NCBI RefSeq assembly: GCF_003006155.1
Contig: NZ_CP023559.1
Span: 4,030,001-4,094,000 of the forward strand
DNA from: Salinicola tamaricis
GTDB lineage: Bacteria > Pseudomonadota > Gammaproteobacteria > Pseudomonadales > Halomonadaceae
Direction of reading: 5' to 3'
DNA: 64,000 nucleotides
Part shown: one piece after another, positions 1 through 10,069 of the stretch
How the letters are laid out: each line of letters begins with the position of its first letter
Position numbering within the stretch: the stretch's first letter is position 1
Translations under genes and position numbers: made by a program
Notes under the pieces: model-generated
What the model saw: only the letters and a program-made list of their open reading frames with translations
What the model was told of the DNA's origin: nothing
The model's database searches: none

Positions 1-632
1 CGCCAGCTGATGCGGCCCAGCGTCATGCCGATGATCATCATGCCGAGCACGGTAAAGCAGTACTTGAAGTAGCCCAGTCCTTCACTGACCGGCTGGGGCA
101 CCTGCCAGCCCAGGGCACTGATCAGCATGCCGCCGGCAAAGGCATAGATCAGCGGCAGCCGGGCCAGTCGCGAGAGACTCTCGCGCACCGAGAACTGGCC
201 CCGCGCGCTGATGTAGAAACCGACCGTGAACTCGTAGAGCGAAATGCCCAGCATACAGAACAGGTACTGTGTCACACCCTCCGGCGGCAACAGCACCAGC
301 GCGATGGGGAAGCCGAAGTAGCCGGTATTGCCGGTGCCCGCGGAGAAGGCCAGCAGCGCCCGCTCCTGCTCGCCGTAGAAGCGCCCCGCCACGGCGTTGA
401 CCGCGAGACACAAAATCGACGAGAGCAGCACCACGCTGAAAGTGAGCGCCAGCTTGTCGACGCTGGGCTGCCCCTGGGTCAGGGCGTTGAAGAAGGTCAG
501 CGGCGAGATCAGGTAGATCAGCAGCGTGGCGATGGGCCGCGGATCGAGCTTCAGTCGCCGCGCCGCCACCCAGCCCAGGCCGACGAAGGCCAGCAGCATC
601 CACAGCGATTGAGAGAGATCGACATCGGGCAT
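1..632 (-). CDS. AEC family (auxin efflux carrier-like) transporter, C-terminus cut by window edge
   Basis: Reading the minus strand from an ATG at 632 gives an uninterrupted frame to the window edge (about 210 residues), starting MPDVDLSQSLWMLL. It holds several hydrophobic segments and the AEC-type stretch AGTGNTGYFGFPIAL around residues 97-111, typical of permeases that export or import small organic acids or amino acids across the inner membrane. AEC proteins are about 300 residues, so roughly the last third lies outside the window. No clear Shine-Dalgarno sequence precedes the ATG. The substrate cannot be inferred, and the next gene is unrelated. Family call fairly secure; function generic. 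Confidence 0.75.
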   Translation of the reverse strand, partial: MPDVDLSQSLWMLLAFVGLGWVAARRLKLDPRPIATLLIYLISPLTFFNALTQGQPSVDKLALTFSVVLLSSILCLAVNAVAGRFYGEQERALLAFSAGTGNTGYFGFPIALVLLPPEGVTQYLFCMLGISLYEFTVGFYISARGQFSVRESLSRLARLPLIYAFAGGMLISALGWQVPQPVSEGLGYFKYCFTVLGMMIIGMTLGRISW

Positions 633-714
633 CACGGAGGTTCCAGGCAGTCAGCGGCGAGACACTTCGGCCGCTAACTGTAACATCCGCTCCCCGCCGT
701 CGCTCGCCCCCTGC

Positions 715-1773
715 TCAGCCCGAAGCCGCAGTGCGCCCGAGCGCCTCTGCACCGCCGTGGGCGGCGAGCCGTGCGGCCAGGGCCGCTTCATGGCGGGTGC
801 CGCGCAGGAAGCGGGTGGCGCCATCCGGGTCACCCTGCTCGACCAGCGCCAGCAGCATCGCCACCGCCCGTGCGGCGCGCTGGCGGATCGCCTCGCGGTC
901 GCGCTCGATCAGCGCACTGATATCCAGCCGCTGCATGAAATCACGCTTGGCCCGGTCATAGGCAGCGAAGACCTCCCCCGGCCAGACCATCCGCCGCCCT
1001 ACTTTGACGTTGCGGTGCGAACGGTAGCCCGGGCGGTTGGTCTTGAGCTGCTGCTTGCCCGAGGGGCGCCCGCGCAGCAGCAGCGCCAGGTACTCCTCCT
1101 CGGAGCGGTACATGCGATGGATCACATAAGCCTGACGTGGGGCGATCGCCGAGTTGTCGGCCAGCTCCGGCTGGGTGTCGCTGTAGACCATCGGATGACC
1201 ATCGGCGTCGATCGGCATCACCTCGCGGCCGAAGATCGGATGGTGCACGCGCACGTGCTGAATCTCGATGCCCTGGATCGGGAACAGCGTCTTCAGGTGC
1301 GACGAGAGTTCGTAGCCGGCGCCGTTCTGCAGCGAGCAGAACGCCTGCGCCTGGCCCAGCTCGCAGTGCCACAGGAAGCTGATCGGTCGCGGCGTGTCGC
1401 CGCACAGCCGCGCGATCAACTGATCCACGCGGGTCGCCAGATCCTGCGCCGTCCAGAACTCGTCGATGTCCAGAAACATCAGCCAGTCGACCCCCGCCGC
1501 GCGGGCATCCGCCAGCGCCTTGGCGTAGGCGATGGTCTGCAGCTTGCGCCCGACGCTGGGATCGCACAGATCGACCCAGTCGATGAACTCGAAGGTGACC
1601 TGGGGGTAGGCCTGCCCGATACGCGCGAGCACCGCCGCCGAGGCGTCCGAGGTGCGATTGAGCAGGACGTGGATCTGATCGAACCCCACGTGCAGGTGAT
1701 GAAAGACCCACTCGGCCAGATAAGGCCCTTCATCCTTGGCCACGGCACACAGCCGTATACGCGGTTTGTTCAA
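715..1773 (-). CDS. Glycosyltransferase family 2-like protein
   Basis: A 352-residue protein if started at the TTG at 1773, which has GAGG eight bases upstream. The open frame runs further up to 2049, but that part is low-quality sequence without homology signs. The N-terminus reads RIRLCAVAKDEGPYLAEWVF, the opening of glycosyltransferases of the Glyco_tranf_2_4/GT92 type, and WLMFLDIDEFW near residue 100 carries the DxD metal/nucleotide-sugar site. No membrane segment or signal peptide is visible, so it is probably cytoplasmic. Acceptor and sugar are unknown, and no other polysaccharide gene is nearby. The family is likely; the start is uncertain. Confidence 0.7.
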   Translation of the reverse strand: MNKPRIRLCAVAKDEGPYLAEWVFHHLHVGFDQIHVLLNRTSDASAAVLARIGQAYPQVTFEFIDWVDLCDPSVGRKLQTIAYAKALADARAAGVDWLMFLDIDEFWTAQDLATRVDQLIARLCGDTPRPISFLWHCELGQAQAFCSLQNGAGYELSSHLKTLFPIQGIEIQHVRVHHPIFGREVMPIDADGHPMVYSDTQPELADNSAIAPRQAYVIHRMYRSEEEYLALLLRGRPSGKQQLKTNRPGYRSHRNVKVGRRMVWPGEVFAAYDRAKRDFMQRLDISALIERDREAIRQRAARAVAMLLALVEQGDPDGATRFLRGTRHEAALAARLAAHGGAEALGRTAASG

Positions 1774-1930
1774 TGACCCATCCTCGACGATTGGTGAAGC
1801 ACGCTTGCCTGCCACTCGGCATCGAGGATGGGATACCCCCTTCACCTTCTCAAGATGGTTTACATCACACTCGTGACAGCAGGGGTTCTGACCCGCCGTG
1901 CCTTGACGCCTATCCTTGCCCTCTCCCCGT

Positions 1931-2359
1931 TCACCCCTGGCGGTCGCGGCGACGCCCCAATCCTGCTCCGACGACGATGGCGAACAGAATCCAGAGCTGG
2001 AACGGCAGGCGCCACAGCAGCAACCAACCAGGCACTGCGGGGAAGGCATCGGCGTGCAGCCACATGTAGACGTTGGCCGGGGTCACGCACAGCGTCAGCA
2101 GCACCAGCCCCCACCCGGCCAGGCGACGCCAGCGCGGCAGCAGCAGACCCACCACGCCGAGCAGCTCGAAGACTCCGCTGACCCACACCGCCAAGCGCGG
2201 CCATGGCAACGCCGGTGGAATGATCGTGACCATGGCATCGGCATAGAGGAAGTGTGCGATACCGCCAAGGGTGAACCACAGCAGCACGAAGCCCAGGCAC
2301 ACCCAGCGCCACCAGGGCATCGGTGAGCGTGCCATGCGGCGGCTTGCCTCTGTCTGCAT
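1931..2359 (-). CDS. DoxX-like four-helix membrane protein
   Basis: A 142-residue integral membrane protein. The ATG at 2359 is chosen because rc of the following bases gives GGAGG about eight bases upstream; the open frame extends further without support. Four hydrophobic segments are visible (around [59 protein letters not shown] and the C-terminal [14 protein letters not shown]), which is the DoxX/DoxX-like layout. The [12 protein letters not shown] segment of helix 2 is family-typical. Function is not known for this subgroup. It is divergent from metG. Confidence 0.7.
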   Translation of the reverse strand: MQTEASRRMARSPMPWWRWVCLGFVLLWFTLGGIAHFLYADAMVTIIPPALPWPRLAVWVSGVFELLGVVGLLLPRWRRLAGWGLVLLTLCVTPANVYMWLHADAFPAVPGWLLLWRLPFQLWILFAIVVGAGLGRRRDRQG

Positions 2360-2472
2360 GCAGGGACCTCCTCTGGTTTCGATGACAGGCGCTTCGCGCC
2401 AGATGTTGCACACCCGCATGGTGTCAGATCGCCGCCCGCGGCATGGGCAGCGCGCATCGGCGCCAGCGATGC

Positions 2473-2540
2473 TACAATCGTCGCCCAAGTCTACAGCCTA
2501 TTCATCCCCGCGGCGTCGTCAGCCGGCCCCGCGGGGATTT
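2473..2540 (+). promoter_or_regulatory. Candidate metG promoter element and leader hairpin
   Basis: A TACAAT -10-like hexamer lies at 2473-2478. Downstream, a perfect 10-bp inverted repeat (2504-2513 with 2529-2538, loop 15 nt) is followed by only TT, ending 24 bases before the metG ATG. No good -35 is visible. The hairpin could be a leader structure; its role is unproven. Confidence 0.4.
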
Positions 2541-2564
2541 CGTCACGGGAATCGTCTAGTCACC

Positions 2565-4640
2565 ATGTCGAACAACGCTTCGCTCTCGCGCCAGATCCTG
2601 GTCACCAGTGCCCTGCCCTACGCTAACGGCTCGATCCATCTGGGCCACCTGCTCGAGTACATCCAGACCGATATCTGGGTGCGCTTCCAGAAGAGCCGCG
2701 GCCACGAATGCCACTATGTCTGCGCCGACGACGCCCACGGCACCGCGATCATGCTGCGCGCCGAGCAGGAGGGCCTGACGCCGGAGCAGCTGATCCAGAA
2801 GGTGAGCGACGAGCACCAGGCGGACTTCGCCCGCTTCGGCGTCGCCTTCGACAATTACCACTCGACCCACTCGGAAGAGAACCGGGCCCATAGCGAGCGC
2901 ATCTACCGCGCCCTGCGCGACGCCGGTCATATCAGTACCCGCGACATCGAACAGATGTTCGATCCGGTCAAGGGCATGTTCCTGGCCGACCGCTTCATCA
3001 AGGGCACCTGCCCCAAGTGCGGCACCGCGGACCAGTACGGTGACAACTGCGAAGCCTGCGGCGCCACCTACACCCCGGCCGAGCTGATCAACCCGGTATC
3101 GGCGATCAGCGGCGCCACCCCGGAAGTGCGCACCTCGACCCACTACTTCTTCAAGCTGCCGGATTTCGAAGACTTCCTGAAGCGCTGGACGCGCTCCGGC
3201 CGGGTCCAGCCGCAGATCGCCAACAAGCTGCAGGAGTGGTTCGACGCCGGGCTCAACGAGTGGGACATCTCCCGCGATGCGCCCTACTTCGGCTTCGAGA
3301 TCCCCGATGCCCCGGGCAAGTACTTCTACGTCTGGCTCGATGCGCCGATCGGCTATCTGGCCAGCTTCCAGAACCTGTGCGAGCGTGAAGGCCTCGATTT
3401 CGACAGCTACTGGAAGGCCGACTCCGAGGCCGAGGTCTACCACTTCATCGGCAAGGACATCGTCTACTTCCACGCCCTGTTCTGGCCGGCAATGCTCGAA
3501 GGTGCCGGCATGCGCACGCCGAGCGGCATCAACTGCCACGGCTTCGTGACCGTCAACGGCGCCAAGATGTCCAAGTCCCGGGGCACTTTCATCAAGGCGC
3601 AGACCTACGCCGAGCACCTCAATCCGGAGTACCTGCGCTACTACTTCGCGGCCAAGCTGAGCTCCCGCGTCGACGATCTCGATCTCAACCTCGAGGACTT
3701 CGCCGCCCGCGTCAACGCCGACCTGGTGGGCAAGGTGGTCAATATCGCCAGCCGCTGCGCTGGCTTCATCAACAAGCTCGCCGGCGGCCAGCTCTCCGCC
3801 CAATGCGTCGAGCCGGAACTCGTGGCTCGCTTCATCGCCGCGGGTGACGAGATCGCCGCCGACTTCGAGGCCCGCGAGTTTGGCCGTGCCATGCGCCGGA
3901 TCATGGAGCTCGCCGATGAAGCCAACACCTATATCGCCGACAAGGCGCCCTGGGTGCTGGCCAAGGAGGGAGGGCGCGAGCAGGAAGTGATCGATATCTG
4001 CTCGGTGGGCATCAACCTTTTCCGCACGCTGATGGTCTACCTGCAGCCGGTGGTACCGGCGATGGCCGAGCAGGCGCGTCACTTCCTGCAGCTAGACTCG
4101 CTCGATTGGGCCAGCCGCCAGCAGGTGCTCGAGGATCACGCCATCGGCAAGTTCAAGCCGCTGATGACCCGGGTCGAAAGCGACAAAATCGCTGCGATGA
4201 TCGACGCCTCCAAAGAGGTGCTCGCCGAAGAGAAGAAGCTGACCGACGGCGGCGATGCGCGCCCGGCCGGGCCCTCGCCCCTCGCGGAGACACCGATCGA
4301 AGACGAGATCGCCTTCGATGACTTCATCAAGGTCGATCTGCGGGTCGCCGAAATCCAGCGCGCCGAATACGTCGAAGGCTCCAACAAGCTGCTCAAGCTG
4401 ACCCTCGACCTGGGCGGCGAAACACGCACGGTCTTCTCCGGCATTCGCAAGGTCTACGCCCCCGAAGCGCTCGAAGGCCGCTTGACGGTGATGGTCGCCA
4501 ACCTGGCACCGCGCAAGATGCGCTTCGGCGTTTCCGAAGGCATGGTGCTGGCGGCCGGCGATGCCCCTGACCAGAAAGACGCCGGCATCTACCTGCTATC
4601 ACCGGATAGCGGCGCCAAACCGGGGCAGCGTGTGACCTGA
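2565..4640 (+). CDS. metG: Methionyl-tRNA synthetase
   Basis: Charges tRNA-Met with methionine in the cytoplasm. The 691-residue protein from the ATG at 2565 matches the long dimeric form. Class I signatures are [11 protein letters not shown] (HIGH-type) near residue 20 and AKMSKSRG (KMSKS) in the middle. The zinc knuckle [18 protein letters not shown] has four cysteines. After a linker, the last 110 residues form the EMAP-II/OB-fold tRNA-binding and dimerisation domain ([14 protein letters not shown] to the end). The frame stays open upstream to 2271, but homology starts at [20 protein letters not shown]. It is intact, and is followed by rsxB and nth. Confidence 0.97.
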   Translation: MSNNASLSRQILVTSALPYANGSIHLGHLLEYIQTDIWVRFQKSRGHECHYVCADDAHGTAIMLRAEQEGLTPEQLIQKVSDEHQADFARFGVAFDNYHSTHSEENRAHSERIYRALRDAGHISTRDIEQMFDPVKGMFLADRFIKGTCPKCGTADQYGDNCEACGATYTPAELINPVSAISGATPEVRTSTHYFFKLPDFEDFLKRWTRSGRVQPQIANKLQEWFDAGLNEWDISRDAPYFGFEIPDAPGKYFYVWLDAPIGYLASFQNLCEREGLDFDSYWKADSEAEVYHFIGKDIVYFHALFWPAMLEGAGMRTPSGINCHGFVTVNGAKMSKSRGTFIKAQTYAEHLNPEYLRYYFAAKLSSRVDDLDLNLEDFAARVNADLVGKVVNIASRCAGFINKLAGGQLSAQCVEPELVARFIAAGDEIAADFEAREFGRAMRRIMELADEANTYIADKAPWVLAKEGGREQEVIDICSVGINLFRTLMVYLQPVVPAMAEQARHFLQLDSLDWASRQQVLEDHAIGKFKPLMTRVESDKIAAMIDASKEVLAEEKKLTDGGDARPAGPSPLAETPIEDEIAFDDFIKVDLRVAEIQRAEYVEGSNKLLKLTLDLGGETRTVFSGIRKVYAPEALEGRLTVMVANLAPRKMRFGVSEGMVLAAGDAPDQKDAGIYLLSPDSGAKPGQRVT

Positions 4641-4671
4641 GCCTTGCGCTGACACGTCTATGCTCTCCACC

Positions 4672-4703
4672 GCGCGCGGCCTCCTGGCCGCGCGCTGTCG
4701 TTT
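4672..4703 (+). terminator. Probable metG terminator hairpin
   Basis: Perfect 10-bp stem 4672-4681/4686-4695 with a TCCT loop, 31 bases after the metG stop, followed by TGTCGTTT, a weak U-tract. Position and strength fit a terminator, but the poor U-run lowers certainty. Confidence 0.5.
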
Positions 4704-4747
4704 CAGACCGGCGACAGTGACGCCTCGAAGCGCCAGCAGCAAGGGGC

Positions 4748-4753
4748 TATAAT
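4748..4753 (+). promoter_or_regulatory. TATAAT -10 box upstream of rsxB
   Basis: Consensus TATAAT 42 bases before the TTG start of the RsxB-like gene; no convincing -35 is seen. It suggests that rsxB, and perhaps nth, have their own promoter after the metG hairpin. Confidence 0.45.
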
Positions 4754-4795
4754 AAGCCGCTTTTCCACCCGCCATTACGACCCCGGAGCCTGCGC

Positions 4796-5764
4796 TTGCC
4801 CCTTGCCGAGATCAGCGTCGAACGTATCGACGCCGAACTGCCCCAGACCCAGTGCGGCAAGTGCGGCCACCCGGGTTGCCGCCCCTATGCCGAGGCGATC
4901 GTCGCGGGCGAAGCCATCAACCGCTGCCCGCCCGGCGGCGAGGCGATCCGCGACCGTCTGGCAGCGCTCACCGGTCGTCCCGCGCTGGCACTGATCGAAC
5001 CCGCCCAGACACCGCTGCTGGCGGTGATCCGCGAGGCCGAGTGCATCGGCTGCACCAAGTGCATCCAGGCCTGCCCGGTGGATGCGATCCTCGGTGCGGC
5101 CAAGCAGATGCACAGTGTGATCGAATCCGAGTGCACCGGCTGCGAGCTATGCGTGGCGCCCTGCCCGGTCGACTGCATCGATCTGGTCACGCATCCGAAG
5201 TGGCAGAGCGCCGCCGATACGGTCGAGCGCCAGCGCTATCTCGACTGGCGTGCCGCCAACGGTCGCCGGCGCTTCGAGGCGCGCAATCGCCGTCTGGCGC
5301 ACAAGGCCGAGGAGAAGCGGCGCAAGCGTGAACGTCGCCTGGCGGCCACCCGCGCCCAGGCCGAGAAGACGGCACCCGGCGTGAGCGTGGACACCACCGC
5401 GCTCAAGGCGCAGCGCGCTACCCTCAGCGCCAAGGCCAGACGCCTCCAGCGCCAGCGCGATCAGGCCAGCGGCGAGGCGCGAGCCGCCCTCGACCAACGC
5501 CTGGAAACGCTGGAGGTCCAGCGGGCAGAGATCGAACGCCAACTGGAGAGTACCCTATCGGCACCCGCCGCGCCGGCCGTGCCGCGCATTGCGGTGGCCG
5601 CCGCCGAGCAGGCGCTGCGCAAGGCGCGGCAGACCGCGGCCCGGCTCGAGCGTGAGGGCAAGCACGCCGAGGCCGAGCGGGCCCGTGAGCACGTCATCGA
5701 GGCCGAGAACCATCTGCGCCAGGCCCGCGAGGCCAAGCCGACGCCGCACGACGCGGACCATTGA
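4796..5764 (+). CDS. rsxB: RsxB/RnfB-like Fe-S protein with long C-terminal coiled coil, orphan
   Basis: A 322-residue protein from a TTG start (GGAG nine bases upstream). Residues 1-50 are the 4Fe-4S domain of RnfB/RsxB (C20, C23, C28, C44). Two bacterioferredoxin clusters follow ([12 protein letters not shown] and [12 protein letters not shown]), covering about 75-140. RnfB normally begins with a membrane-anchoring helix; this protein lacks it. About 180 residues rich in Lys, Arg, Glu and Ala, predicted as coiled coil, follow the ferredoxin part, so it is far longer than the roughly 190-residue E. coli protein. rsxA, C, D, G and E are absent from the window; only the downstream neighbour nth is kept. 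Probable electron carrier; partner unknown. Confidence 0.85.
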   Translation: MPLAEISVERIDAELPQTQCGKCGHPGCRPYAEAIVAGEAINRCPPGGEAIRDRLAALTGRPALALIEPAQTPLLAVIREAECIGCTKCIQACPVDAILGAAKQMHSVIESECTGCELCVAPCPVDCIDLVTHPKWQSAADTVERQRYLDWRAANGRRRFEARNRRLAHKAEEKRRKRERRLAATRAQAEKTAPGVSVDTTALKAQRATLSAKARRLQRQRDQASGEARAALDQRLETLEVQRAEIERQLESTLSAPAAPAVPRIAVAAAEQALRKARQTAARLEREGKHAEAERAREHVIEAENHLRQAREAKPTPHDADH

Positions 5765-5867
5765 CCCTGGCCGAGTGGCGCTAGCCCATCACCGTCGGCC
5801 TAGCACCTTCGACTCAGAAAACCCAGGCCAGCGAATTCCGTCCGAGAAGCCACAGCGAGATAGCCGC

Positions 5868-6506
5868 ATGAACGCGAGCAAGCGTGAACAGATCTTCGCC
5901 CGTCTGAAGGCGCACAACCCCAACCCGACCACAGAGTTGAACTGGACCACACCGTTCGAGCTGCTGGCGGCGGTCCTGCTCTCGGCCCAGGCCACCGATG
6001 TCGGCGTCAACAAGGCCACCGCCAGGCTGTTCCCGGTGGCCAACACCCCGCAGGCGATCATCGATCTCGGACTCGACGGGCTGAAGTCGCACATCAAGAC
6101 TATCGGCCTTTACAACACCAAGGCCGAAAACCTGATGAAGACCTGCCATATCCTGGTCGAGCGCTACGCGGGAGAGATCCCGCGCACCCGCGCCGAGCTG
6201 GAAGCGCTGCCCGGCGTGGGGCGCAAGACCGCCAACGTGATCCTCAACACCGCCTTCGGCGAACTGACGATGGCGGTCGACACGCATATCTTCCGCGTTG
6301 CCAACCGCACCCGCATCGCCAAGGGCAAGAACGTGCTGGAGGTCGAGCAGAAGCTGCTGCGTCATGTTCCCAAGGGGTATCTCAAGGACGCCCACCACTG
6401 GCTGATCCTGCACGGTCGCTACACCTGTCTGGCGCGCAAGCCCCGCTGCGGCAGCTGCGTGATCGAGGACCTGTGCGAGTACCCCGACAAGGTCGAGATC
6501 GCCTGA
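5868..6506 (+). CDS. nth: Endonuclease III (DNA glycosylase/AP lyase)
   Basis: Removes oxidised pyrimidines and cleaves the AP site in base excision repair. 212 residues from the ATG at 5868, the usual length. The helix-hairpin-helix LPGVGRKTAN carries the catalytic lysine (K120 type), VDTHIFR carries the catalytic aspartate (D138 type), and CLARKPRCGSCVIEDLC gives the C-x6-C-x2-C-x5-C 4Fe-4S loop. The ribosome-binding site is weak. In many gammaproteobacteria nth is the last gene of the rsx/rnf operon; here only the B subunit remains in front. Confidence 0.97.
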   Translation: MNASKREQIFARLKAHNPNPTTELNWTTPFELLAAVLLSAQATDVGVNKATARLFPVANTPQAIIDLGLDGLKSHIKTIGLYNTKAENLMKTCHILVERYAGEIPRTRAELEALPGVGRKTANVILNTAFGELTMAVDTHIFRVANRTRIAKGKNVLEVEQKLLRHVPKGYLKDAHHWLILHGRYTCLARKPRCGSCVIEDLCEYPDKVEIA

Positions 6507-6534
6507 TCGCAGCGACGCCTGCCCGACACAGCGC

Positions 6535-7953
6535 TCACGCGTAACCCATCTCCTCGAGTTCGCGGCCTTTGGTTTCAGCGACGAAGTGCCAGACGAAGAA
6601 GAACGAGAGCAGCGCACAGGCAGCATATAGGCCGTAGGCGGCGGCCAGTCCAATGCCGGACAGCAGCACCGGGAAGCTGAGGGTGATGCCGAAGTTGGCC
6701 AGCCATTGGCCGAGCCCGGCCATCGCGAGACCGCTGCCGCGTAGGCGATAGGGGAACATCTCGCCGAGCATGACCCACAGTACTGGGCCCCAGGTAGCGT
6801 TGAACACGCAGACATAGGCATTGGCGGCAATCAGCGCGATCACCCCCATCGGTCCGGAAAGCTCGAGCTTGCCGTTGATGAAATGGCCACTGGCGAAAGC
6901 GACGATCAGCGTGATCAAGGTCAGCGCCATGCCGATCGAGCCCATCCACAGCAACGGTTTGCGCCCGATGCGATCAACGAAGAACAGCGATACGACACAG
7001 GCCAGAATGCTCACACCGCCGCTGATGATATTGATCATCAGGGCATCGTTCTCGGAGAAGCCGACCGCCTGCCAGAGCACCGCACCGTAGTAGAACACCA
7101 CGTTGATACCCACCAGTTGCTGGAACACGGCCAGCACGATGCCGATCCAGACCACGCGATAGAGGCCGCCGGTATCAGGATTGACGATGTCGCCGATACG
7201 CGGGCGGCGCTGCTCGCTGACCGCTTCACGGATGTCCGCCAGGCGCTGGCGAGCCGCCTCGGGCGCCAGGATCCGACTCAGCACCCGGCTGGCCTGCTCG
7301 GCGCGTCCGGCGGCGACGAGGTAGCGCGGGCTCTCCGGAATCGCCAGCAACGAGAACAGGAAGATCGCCGCCGGCAGGATCTCCATCCAGAACATCCAGC
7401 GCCAGGCCTCGTAGCCCCACCAGAATACTGCGGTGGAAGATCCGGCCAGGTTAGACACGATATAGTTGCTCACGAACGCCATGAACAGACCGATGAGTAT
7501 CGCGATCTGCTGGATGGTGGTCAGACGGCCACGAATGGCGGCCGGGGCAATCTCGCTGATATAGGCCGGCGACATGATGCTCGCCGCCCCCACCGCCAGC
7601 CCGCCGAGGAGTCGGAATATCACGAAGGTGGCGGTGGTATCGGCCACGCCCGAGCCCCAGGCACTGATGATGAAAAATGCCGCGGCAATCAGCAGCGCGA
7701 CGCGACGCCCGGCCCAATCCGCCAGCCGCCCGGCAAAAAAGGCGCCCGCGGCGCAGCCGAGCAGCATCGAGGCGACAGCGAAACCGGTCCCGACACTCGA
7801 CGAGCCGAACGCCTGGCGCAATCCGTCGACCGTGCCGTTGATGACGCCACTGTCGAAGCCGAACAGAAAACCGCCGAGCGCTGCCACACAGGCGGTTGCG
7901 ATGACCGTTGCCGAGCGTCGACGCTTGTCATAGTGTGATGTGTCATCGTTCAT
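6535..7953 (-). CDS. Sugar porter family MFS transporter
   Basis: A 472-residue, twelve-helix permease started at the ATG 7953 (GAGAAGG upstream). Sugar-porter signatures are ADWAGRR after helix 2, PESPRYLVAAGR after helix 6, QQLVGINVVFYYG in helix 7, VDRIGRKP after helix 8 and AETKGRELEEM at the C-terminus. It is probably a proton-coupled hexose, pentose or inositol importer in the inner membrane. It is divergent from the LacI gene and next to the sugar-catabolic operon, so it is the likely entry gate for the substrate of that pathway. The exact substrate is unknown. Confidence 0.88.
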   Translation of the reverse strand: MNDDTSHYDKRRRSATVIATACVAALGGFLFGFDSGVINGTVDGLRQAFGSSSVGTGFAVASMLLGCAAGAFFAGRLADWAGRRVALLIAAAFFIISAWGSGVADTTATFVIFRLLGGLAVGAASIMSPAYISEIAPAAIRGRLTTIQQIAILIGLFMAFVSNYIVSNLAGSSTAVFWWGYEAWRWMFWMEILPAAIFLFSLLAIPESPRYLVAAGRAEQASRVLSRILAPEAARQRLADIREAVSEQRRPRIGDIVNPDTGGLYRVVWIGIVLAVFQQLVGINVVFYYGAVLWQAVGFSENDALMINIISGGVSILACVVSLFFVDRIGRKPLLWMGSIGMALTLITLIVAFASGHFINGKLELSGPMGVIALIAANAYVCVFNATWGPVLWVMLGEMFPYRLRGSGLAMAGLGQWLANFGITLSFPVLLSGIGLAAAYGLYAACALLSFFFVWHFVAETKGRELEEMGYA

Positions 7954-8060
7954 TAGTGGCCTTCTCACTTGTTTATTGGTTTGTTGTCGATCCCGGCGAG
8001 CCGCCGGTTAGTGATAGGTAAGCGCAAGCGGTATCGAGGCCGCGGCGCGGTCGCGCGGCC

Positions 8061-9050
8061 ATGACGACGATTCGTGATATTGCCCGCCATTCGGGCACCT
8101 CGATCTCCTCGGTCTCACGCGTGGTCAACGACAGCGGCTATGTCGGCACCGCGACCCGTGCCAAGATCGAAGCCGCGATCAAAGCCCTTGGCTACAAGCC
8201 CCACGCCGGCGCCAGAAGTCTCCGTAGCGGGCGCTCGCGACTGATCGGGATGCTGGTGCCGACCCTCGAGGTGGATTTCTTCGCGCGCCTGGCCGACCGC
8301 ATCGAGCGCCGCTTGTTCGATGCAGGCATGCAGCTGCTGATCAGCTCCACCGCCGAGGCGGTCGAACGCGAGACGGCCTGCGTGGCGACCCTGCTGGCGC
8401 AGCAGATCGATGGTGCCATCGTCGCGTCCATCAACGGCGGCGGTGCACACTTCGACCGGCTCCAGCGCGCCGTGCCGGTGGTGGCCCTGGACCGGCCGTT
8501 GATTGGTGACAACGTCTGCCTGGTGCGTTCGGATCACGCCAGCGGCGGCCATCAGGCTGCCCGTCATCTGCTCGACCTCGGCCATCGTCGGATCGCCATC
8601 ATCGGTGCCCCCTCCTACTCGGCGCCGGTCACCCAGCGTGTGGCGGGCGCGCTGCAGGCCTTCGAGGAGGCCGCTATCGCAGCCCCCCGGGTGGTGCTGG
8701 GCGAGCATCACGATCTGGCCGCCTGTCAGACGCTGGCGGTCGCCTGCCTGACAGCGTGTGAGCGACCCACCGCGCTGCTGGCCACCTCCGATATCGCGGC
8801 CATTGGCGCCATCCGTGCCGCCAGGGAACTGGGACTGACGGTACCCGACGACATCTCGGTGATCGGCTTCGACGACATTCCGGCGGCGGCTTACGTGACG
8901 CCTGCCCTCACCACCCTGGCCCAGCCCATCGATGCCCTGGCCGAGGCCGTGGTGGCCCGCGTGCTCGGCGATATGCCAGCAGTCGGGGAAACGGTCCTGC
9001 CGGTCACCCTGGTCGAGCGCGACACGACGGCGCCGCCGCGGCAGGCGTGA
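8061..9050 (+). CDS. LacI/GalR family transcriptional regulator
   Basis: 329 residues. The N-terminal helix-turn-helix TIRDIARHSGTSISSVSRVV and hinge helix (residues 1-60) are typical, followed by a periplasmic-binding-like effector domain with SVIGFDDIPAAAYVTPALTT near the end. No good ribosome-binding site is visible. It sits between the divergent sugar-porter gene and the convergent kinase end of the catabolic operon, and a perfect LacI-type operator lies in front of that operon at 12728. It is probably a repressor released by a pathway sugar; this is inference. Confidence 0.9.
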   Translation: MTTIRDIARHSGTSISSVSRVVNDSGYVGTATRAKIEAAIKALGYKPHAGARSLRSGRSRLIGMLVPTLEVDFFARLADRIERRLFDAGMQLLISSTAEAVERETACVATLLAQQIDGAIVASINGGGAHFDRLQRAVPVVALDRPLIGDNVCLVRSDHASGGHQAARHLLDLGHRRIAIIGAPSYSAPVTQRVAGALQAFEEAAIAAPRVVLGEHHDLAACQTLAVACLTACERPTALLATSDIAAIGAIRAARELGLTVPDDISVIGFDDIPAAAYVTPALTTLAQPIDALAEAVVARVLGDMPAVGETVLPVTLVERDTTAPPRQA

Positions 9051-9072
9051 TCCGGTGCGTGGCACCCGATAC

Positions 9073-10069
9073 TCAGCCGAGGTCGGCATCGGACATCTCC
9101 AGCAGGACGGATAGCGTCGGGATAGCGTCGCTCGCGGTACGTCCACCGAGGCAGGCGGCGGCGGCGCGAAACGCCAGTTGGATAGTGGCCTCGGGCGTCC
9201 AGCCTTCATGCAGGCCGTGCAGGACCCCGGCCGCGAACGCATCTCCCGCTCCCACCGGGCTGACGATGGCTGCCGCCGGGACAGGCGCCGGGGTGAGACG
9301 CGTGACCGCTCGGCGTCCAGCCACACCGTGCACTCGCGGAGTGAACGATCACCGCCTGACCCACCCCGCCCTCGAGCAGCGCCCGGGCCGCCTGTTCCAT
9401 GCCTTGGGTGTCGTCGGGCCCGACCACGGCCAGCCGGTGGCGCGCTCCGTCCAGCTCGTTGAGCAGCAGCACGTCGATGGCGGGCAGGGTGGCGAATACC
9501 GTCTGCCGGTGGTCTCGGAAACGGCCGAGACCAGATCGACGCAGGTCTGCATCCCGGCGGACGGGCCTGTTCGAGCAGTACCCGGCCTCGGTGCGCCCAT
9601 CGTCACGTCGCCGGTCCAGTTCGCCCATGAGGTTGAGATAACCGAGGTAGAACAGTCGCGGGCGGCCCAACGCGGCCAGCTCGATCGACGCTCGGGTGAC
9701 GTGATCGTTGGCACCGGGAAAATAGAAGAAGGTGCGGCTGTCGCCGGGAACGTTCATCACCAGCGTCTGGGCGGTGGGGTATCCGGTTAGGCGCTGGAGA
9801 TGCGCCGTCGTCATGCCGCGACGCTCGACCTGCTCGACGACGTCGTCGCCGAGTCTGTCTACGCCCACGCCGCCGACCGGAATCACCGGGTAATCGACCT
9901 CGAAGGCGCACAGATCCAGGGCGACGTTGGCTGCCCCGCCGCCCAGCCCACGAGTCTGACCCTCGATGGTCACCAGATCCGATGGGGCGGGCCAGCGCGG
10001 GATATCGTTGACGATATCGACGATCCAGTTGCCGGCACAGACAATACCGCGACGCGCGTCTTGACTCAT
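9073..10069 (-). CDS. PfkB family carbohydrate kinase (frameshifted)
   Basis: Last gene of the operon. The ATG at 10069 overlaps the stop of the upstream isomerase. The N-terminus IVCAGNWIVDIV and GLGGGAANVALDL are PfkB substrate-binding elements. The C-terminal segment, in another frame, contains SPVGAGDAFAAG with the catalytic aspartate of the GAGD motif. Middle segments (GMQTCVDLVSAVSET, then ATLPAIDVLLLNELDG) lie in alternate frames, so at least three shifts, around 9590, 9530 and 9340, are needed for one reading. All parts are conserved, so errors in sequence seem likelier than decay. It would phosphorylate the ketose made by the isomerase, giving the aldolase its substrate. Confidence 0.8.

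Noticed and set aside
757..1776. 339-residue plus-strand frame
   Set aside because: Exact antisense of the glycosyltransferase gene; composition is that of a high-GC shadow and no motif is visible.
2556..4082. 508-residue minus-strand frame
   Set aside because: Antisense shadow of metG with repetitive His/Val/Asp content; no family signs.
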